Below are positions 5,850 to 8,794 of a DNA stretch of 8,794 nt, in pieces. The notes beneath the pieces were generated by a model that saw only the letters and a list, made by a program, of their open reading frames with translations, made no database searches and had not been told where the DNA came from. Source of the DNA: an uncultured Eubacteriales bacterium (lineage in GTDB: Bacteria; Bacillota; Clostridia; Oscillospirales; CAG-272); assembly GCA_934417455.1 (NCBI GenBank), contig CAKRWK010000035.1, positions 1 through 8,794 on the forward strand. The letters are read 5' to 3'. The translations under genes were made by a program, and so were the position numbers. Numbering within the stretch: position 1 is the first letter of the stretch; each line of letters starts with the position of its first letter.

Positions 5850-6695
5850 ATGAAAACCATGTCCCCTGTCCGCCGCATGGCGGAATGCGCTGTTCTCGTG
5901 GCGTTGGCCACCGTGCTCAGTCTTATCAAACTGATTGACCTTCCGTACGGCGGTTCCGTTACGGCGGCGTCCGCATTGCCCATTGTGATTCTCGCTTATC
6001 GCCACGGGCTGAAATACAGCCTTCCGTCGGCGCTCGTGTATGCCGTCGTGCAGCAACTTCTCGGCTTGAAATCTCTGTCGTATGTGACCGGTTGGCAGTC
6101 TGTTCTGGCCGTCATTCTGCTCGATTATATCATTGCGTTTGCCGTTCTCGGTTTCGGCGGTGTATTCCGCCCGCTGAAAGCACCGCAGGCTGTCTGTCTG
6201 ACCGCCGGTGCGTTTCTCGTCTGCCTTCTGCGTTACGTCTGCCACGTGATTTCCGGTGCCACCGTATGGGCCGGTCTTTCCATCCCCGACAGTGCCGCGC
6301 TTCTGTACTCTTTGGGTTACAATGCGACTTATATGGTGCCCGAAACGTTGATTCTCGTTGCCGCCATGCTTTATCTCGGTAATCTTATCGACTTTACCGC
6401 CGATATGCCCACGCGTCTGCGTTTCTCGGAGCGCATGCGGGTGGACAAGGTGGGTAAAGTGCTTTATCCTGCGACCGGGTTCGTTGTTCTTGCGGCTGTC
6501 GTTTACATCGTTATCGCTGTGTTCTCCCACTTGCAGAACGCGGATACGGGCAGCTTTGACTTCACCGGTGCAGATGCCGTTTCATGGGGCGCTGTCATTG
6601 CCGTCGGAGCCGTGGCGCTCGTCGCTTTTGCCGCCGCCTTCGCGTATGCCTGCGACAGCGGCACAAAAAACTCCGAAAATTCTGAAAAAAATTAA
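5850..6695 (+). CDS. thiT: Thiamine transporter ThiT (ECF S component) with C-terminal extension
   Basis: This is an integral membrane protein of 281 residues. ThiT binds thiamine in the membrane and works with the shared ECF energising module, which is not encoded here. Family features are LPYGGSVTAASALPI (31-45), the His132 region in RYVCHVISGATVWAG (128-142), and YNATYMVPE (157-165). His132, Trp140 and Asn158 match residues that line the thiamine pocket in known ThiT structures. Six hydrophobic segments lie within about 1-180. Known ThiT proteins are roughly 180-200 residues, but this one continues with a charged stretch (183-202) and two more hydrophobic segments (about 205-226 and 244-267) before an Asn/Ser/Glu/Lys-rich tail. 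The ATG at 5850 is 7 nt after AGGAG (5838-5842). The TPP riboswitch upstream independently supports thiamine as the substrate. No obvious terminator follows. Confidence 0.94.
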   Translation: MKTMSPVRRMAECAVLVALATVLSLIKLIDLPYGGSVTAASALPIVILAYRHGLKYSLPSALVYAVVQQLLGLKSLSYVTGWQSVLAVILLDYIIAFAVLGFGGVFRPLKAPQAVCLTAGAFLVCLLRYVCHVISGATVWAGLSIPDSAALLYSLGYNATYMVPETLILVAAMLYLGNLIDFTADMPTRLRFSERMRVDKVGKVLYPATGFVVLAAVVYIVIAVFSHLQNADTGSFDFTGADAVSWGAVIAVGAVALVAFAAAFAYACDSGTKNSENSEKN

Positions 6696-6704
6696 AAAAA
6701 ACTA

Positions 6705-6733
6705 TTGCAATTTGAAAAAGCCCATGCTATAAT
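6705..6733 (+). promoter_or_regulatory. Sigma-A-type promoter with A-tract (UP-like) upstream region
   Basis: TTGCAA (6705-6710), a 17-bp spacer and consensus TATAAT (6728-6733) precede the membrane-protein gene. Two A tracts (6685-6690 and 6694-6701) lie just upstream of the -35 box, as in UP elements, and overlap the last codons and stop of thiT. Transcription would start near 6740. Confidence 0.75.
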
Positions 6734-6779
6734 ATGTATGAAATAAATCCGGCTGGACAGCTGAGAAAGAGGAATACAT

Positions 6780-7481
6780 ATGGAAATTGTGCAAAACATC
6801 CTTGATAAGCTCAAAGAATTTATACGCACCGGTTGGATGCATGACGGTATCGCGGCGCTTCGCGGCGTGTATCAGTTGCTGCCCGAAATCATTCTTGTGG
6901 CGCTGGCAGTTGTCGTGCTTCTGTTCGGTAAGAAACTGCTCGGTATCGAGAAGTTCCTCGGTTTCCTCGTTGTCGGTTTCCTCGGCGGTTATCTCTGGCT
7001 GGCTGAGCCCATCGCCAAACTTTTGAAGATTGACGTCAACATGACTCTTCAGTTGGTTGTCGGCGGTATTGTCGGTCTTGTGGCCGCGCTTCTCTTCAAG
7101 TATCTCTATTGGCTCTGCGTTCTCGGCGTGTTCGGCGGCGGCGCTTTCTACGGTGCATACCTGCTTCTGCCGAAAATCGAGGCTCTCTCCGGTGATGACA
7201 AAAAAACGCTTGTCTACATTATCGCCGGCGTCATCGGCCTTGTGATTGCCATTATCGCTTTCGCCCTTCTCAAATGGATTGAAATGCTCGGTACGTCTGC
7301 TCTTGCCGGCGCAGCCATAGCTCTGCTTCTTCCTCGTCTGTGGACGGAATTCACCACTACCCTCAACTGGGGCACTGTGGATCTCAAGGTTCTCACCGTG
7401 AACGTTTCTCAGTTGGTGCTGGCCGGTGTCCTGTTCCTTATCGGTTCTTTCGTGCAGATTAAGACGAGAAGATTATATTGA
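6780..7481 (+). CDS. Seven-helix membrane protein of unknown function (DUF4203/TMEM198-like)
   Basis: This is a protein of 233 residues. AGAGGA (6768-6773) is 6 nt before the ATG. An amphipathic N-terminal stretch (1-30) is followed by about seven hydrophobic segments near 31-50, 57-75, 89-105, 108-130, 143-163, 168-186 and 207-226, ending in a basic tail KTRRLY. Several helices are rich in small residues, with GFLVVGFLGGYL (61-72), GGIVGLVAALLFKYLYWL (95-112) and VFGGGAFYGAYLLLP (117-131). This resembles the DUF4203/TM7S3-TM198 type of bacterial membrane protein, whose function is not known to me. No catalytic motif, ligand motif or signal peptide is recognised. It has its own strong promoter and terminator, so it is a single-gene unit. 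The family label is tentative; the membrane topology is solid. Confidence 0.85.
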   Translation: MEIVQNILDKLKEFIRTGWMHDGIAALRGVYQLLPEIILVALAVVVLLFGKKLLGIEKFLGFLVVGFLGGYLWLAEPIAKLLKIDVNMTLQLVVGGIVGLVAALLFKYLYWLCVLGVFGGGAFYGAYLLLPKIEALSGDDKKTLVYIIAGVIGLVIAIIAFALLKWIEMLGTSALAGAAIALLLPRLWTEFTTTLNWGTVDLKVLTVNVSQLVLAGVLFLIGSFVQIKTRRLY

Positions 7482-7493
7482 GTCTACCTACAT

Positions 7494-7526
7494 AAAAAGA
7501 GTTGCCCTCATCGGCAACTCTTTTTT
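7494..7526 (+). terminator. Strong intrinsic terminator
   Basis: A perfect 13-bp stem (7494-7506 with 7513-7525) with a 6-nt loop is built around GAGTTGCC/GGCAACTC. A run of six T residues (7521-7526) follows. The A run on the 5' side would make it work from the minus strand too. It lies 12 nt after the membrane-protein stop codon. Confidence 0.92.
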
Positions 7527-7550
7527 CGTGGCGGCGCAACCACGAAAAAA
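7521..7550. repeat. 11-bp inverted repeat sharing the T tract of the terminator
   Basis: TTTTTTCGTGG (7521-7531) and CCACGAAAAAA (7540-7550) are perfect reverse complements with an 8-nt loop. The left arm is the T tract of the preceding terminator, so in RNA the two hairpins cannot both form fully. On both strands the stem is followed by A, not T, so it is not itself an intrinsic terminator. Its role is unknown. Confidence 0.6.
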
Positions 7551-7613
7551 AGTAAATTTTTTCACAACGGGGAAAAATATCTTCCAAAGCGCGAAATATC
7601 GGGGGAAAATAAC

Positions 7614-7642
7614 TTGACAATCCTCCCGACATAGTGTAAAAT
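7614..7642 (+). promoter_or_regulatory. Sigma-A-type promoter of the transketolase genes
   Basis: TTGACA (7614-7619), a 17-bp spacer and TAAAAT (7637-7642) form the promoter. Transcription would start near 7649, giving a leader of about 45 nt with a small 5-bp hairpin (TAGGG 7660-7664 with CCCTA 7673-7677) just before the ribosome binding site. No riboswitch is seen in this leader. Confidence 0.75.
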
Positions 7643-7693
7643 GTAACAGATAATATATTTAGGGAAAACAACCCCTACGGAAAGGCACGGCAA

Positions 7694-8548
7694 ATGATAA
7701 CTGAATCCCGTATTCTGGAACTGAAAAAGATTGCCAATGACGTACGCGTCGGAATTGTGGAAGGCGTGTATAACGCCGGTTGCGGCCACCCGGGCGGCTC
7801 TCTTTCGATTGCGGATATTCTTACGTATCTGTACTTTGAAAAAATGAATATTGACCCCACCGACCCGAAAGCGTCGGAGCGCGACCGCTTTGTTCTCTCG
7901 AAAGGACATACTGCGCCGGCGCTCTATTCTGTACTGGCGCATCGCGGATATTTTCCCGTTGAAGAATTGAAAACTTTGCGCAAAATCGGCGCGCGCCTGC
8001 AGGGCCACCCCGATATGAAAGGAACCCCCGGCGTGGATATGTCTACCGGTTCTCTCGGCCTCGGCATCTCCGCCGCCTGCGGCATGGCACTTATCGGAAA
8101 AACCGACAAACACCCCTATCGCGTGTACACCGTTCTCGGTGACGGCGAAAGCGAAGAAGGTCAGGTATGGGAAGCGGCCATGTTTGCCGCGCACTATCAT
8201 CTCGATAATCTCTGCGCTGTGCTCGACCTCAACGGTTTGCAGATTGACGGAAAGATCACCGATGTCATGAATCCGACACCGCACGACGAGAAATTCCGTG
8301 CCTTCGGCTGGCATGTCATTTCGGTGGACGCGCACGATTTTGCCGCACTTGACCGCGCCTTTGCCGAGGCGGAAACCGTGAAGGGCCGGCCCACCGTTAT
8401 CATTGCGCATTCCGTCAAAGGAAAAGGAGTCTCTTATATGGAAAATTCGTGCGACTGGCACGGAAAAGCCCCCAAAAAAGAAGAATATGAAGTAGCCATG
8501 GCCGACCTTGCCGCCATTGCCGCCGCCTTGGATAAGGAAGGGAAGTAA
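7694..8548 (+). CDS. Transketolase, N-terminal subunit (TPP-binding half)
   Basis: This is a protein of 284 residues, the usual size for the N-terminal half of split transketolases. The enzyme moves two-carbon ketol units between sugar phosphates in the non-oxidative pentose phosphate pathway. Visible features are NAGCGHPGGSLS (27-38) with His32, SKGHTAPALY (69-78) with His72, and the TPP/Mg motif from GDGESEEGQVWE (149-160) to LDLN (177-180), plus GHP (104-106) and STGSLG (117-122). The ATG at 7694 is 8 nt after a modest site, GGAAAGG (7679-7685). The stop is 4 nt before the start of the C-terminal subunit gene, so the two are co-translated. Split transketolases can also be called DXP-synthase-like, but the lack of that family's longer architecture and the neighbouring half favour transketolase. 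Confidence 0.95.
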   Translation: MITESRILELKKIANDVRVGIVEGVYNAGCGHPGGSLSIADILTYLYFEKMNIDPTDPKASERDRFVLSKGHTAPALYSVLAHRGYFPVEELKTLRKIGARLQGHPDMKGTPGVDMSTGSLGLGISAACGMALIGKTDKHPYRVYTVLGDGESEEGQVWEAAMFAAHYHLDNLCAVLDLNGLQIDGKITDVMNPTPHDEKFRAFGWHVISVDAHDFAALDRAFAEAETVKGRPTVIIAHSVKGKGVSYMENSCDWHGKAPKKEEYEVAMADLAAIAAALDKEGK

Positions 8549-8552
8549 TAAA

Positions 8553-8794
8553 ATGGAAAAGAAAGCAACCCGCGAAGCATACGGTATGGCGTTGGCCGCG
8601 CTCGGTGAGAAGTACGATTTTGTCGTCCTCGACGCCGACCTTGCCGCCGCCACCAAGACCTGCATGTTCAAAAAGAAGTTTCCCGACCGTTTTTTTGATT
8701 GCGGCATTGCCGAGGGAAACATGATGAGTGTGGCTGCCGGTATCGCCACGACGGGAAAGAACGTATTTGCGTCATCTTTCGCTATGTTCGCGTC
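8553..8794 (+). CDS. Transketolase, C-terminal subunit (pyrimidine-binding half, cut by window edge)
   Basis: The ATG at 8553 follows GGAAGGGA (8536-8543) and starts 4 nt after the previous stop. The frame stays open for 80 codons to the window end; full-length subunits are about 310 residues. The start (MEKKATREAYGMALAALGEK) and VVLDADLAAATKT (24-36) are typical of the pyrimidine domain. CGIAEGNMMSVAAG (50-63) contains Glu54, which matches the glutamate that activates the aminopyrimidine of TPP. It forms the active site together with the N-terminal subunit. Identity is clear although only about a quarter is visible. Confidence 0.95.
   Translation, partial: MEKKATREAYGMALAALGEKYDFVVLDADLAAATKTCMFKKKFPDRFFDCGIAEGNMMSVAAGIATTGKNVFASSFAMFA

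Noticed and set aside
7649..7693. Second TPP riboswitch in the transketolase leader
   Set aside because: The leader is only about 45 nt, has none of the THI-box blocks and holds just a small 5-bp hairpin.
7562..8749. Open frame of 395 codons on the minus strand opposite the transketolase genes
   Set aside because: It runs through the transketolase promoter and both subunit genes and has no family features. It is an antisense shadow.

Overview
The window looks like a piece of a Bacillota (probably Clostridia, gut-type) chromosome. The reasons are several strong sigma-A promoters with 17-bp spacers, AGGAG-type ribosome binding sites, an ECF-type thiamine S component behind a TPP riboswitch, a transketolase split into two genes, an orphan PqqD-like protein, and a GH29 glycosidase. 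Nothing in the sequence fixes the genus. No rRNA, tRNA, insertion sequence, phage gene or CRISPR array was seen.

Layout. (1) 1-606, minus strand: the N-terminal half of an alpha-L-fucosidase, cut by the window edge, with its own divergent promoter. (2) 783-1049: a small PqqD-like protein with its own promoter. It ends in a perfect 22-bp-arm palindrome that looks like a terminator and also contains the -35 element of the next promoter. (3) 1135-5574: a tight four-gene operon of nucleotide-sugar genes. In order these are an N-terminal helix-turn-helix domain fused to a GHMP kinase of the galacturonokinase type, a sugar-1-phosphate nucleotidyltransferase, a UDP-glucuronate 4-epimerase and a UDP-glucose 6-dehydrogenase. 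(4) 5607-6695: promoter, TPP riboswitch, intrinsic terminator and thiT, with an unusual C-terminal extension. (5) 6780-7481: a seven-helix membrane protein of unknown function with its own promoter and a clear terminator. (6) 7614 to the end: promoter and the two halves of a split transketolase, the second cut by the window edge.

How the genes work together. The operon can be read as a UDP-uronic-acid hub. The kinase and nucleotidyltransferase would salvage free galacturonate through galacturonate-1-phosphate to UDP-galacturonate. The dehydrogenase would make UDP-glucuronate from UDP-glucose. The 4-epimerase would join both routes by interconverting UDP-glucuronate and UDP-galacturonate. The kinase carries its own DNA-binding domain, and its promoter is built into a large perfect palindrome, so product- or substrate-responsive autoregulation is a reasonable hypothesis. 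This is the most unusual part of the window. Downstream, TPP-controlled thiamine uptake lies close to a TPP-dependent enzyme, although the two have separate promoters.
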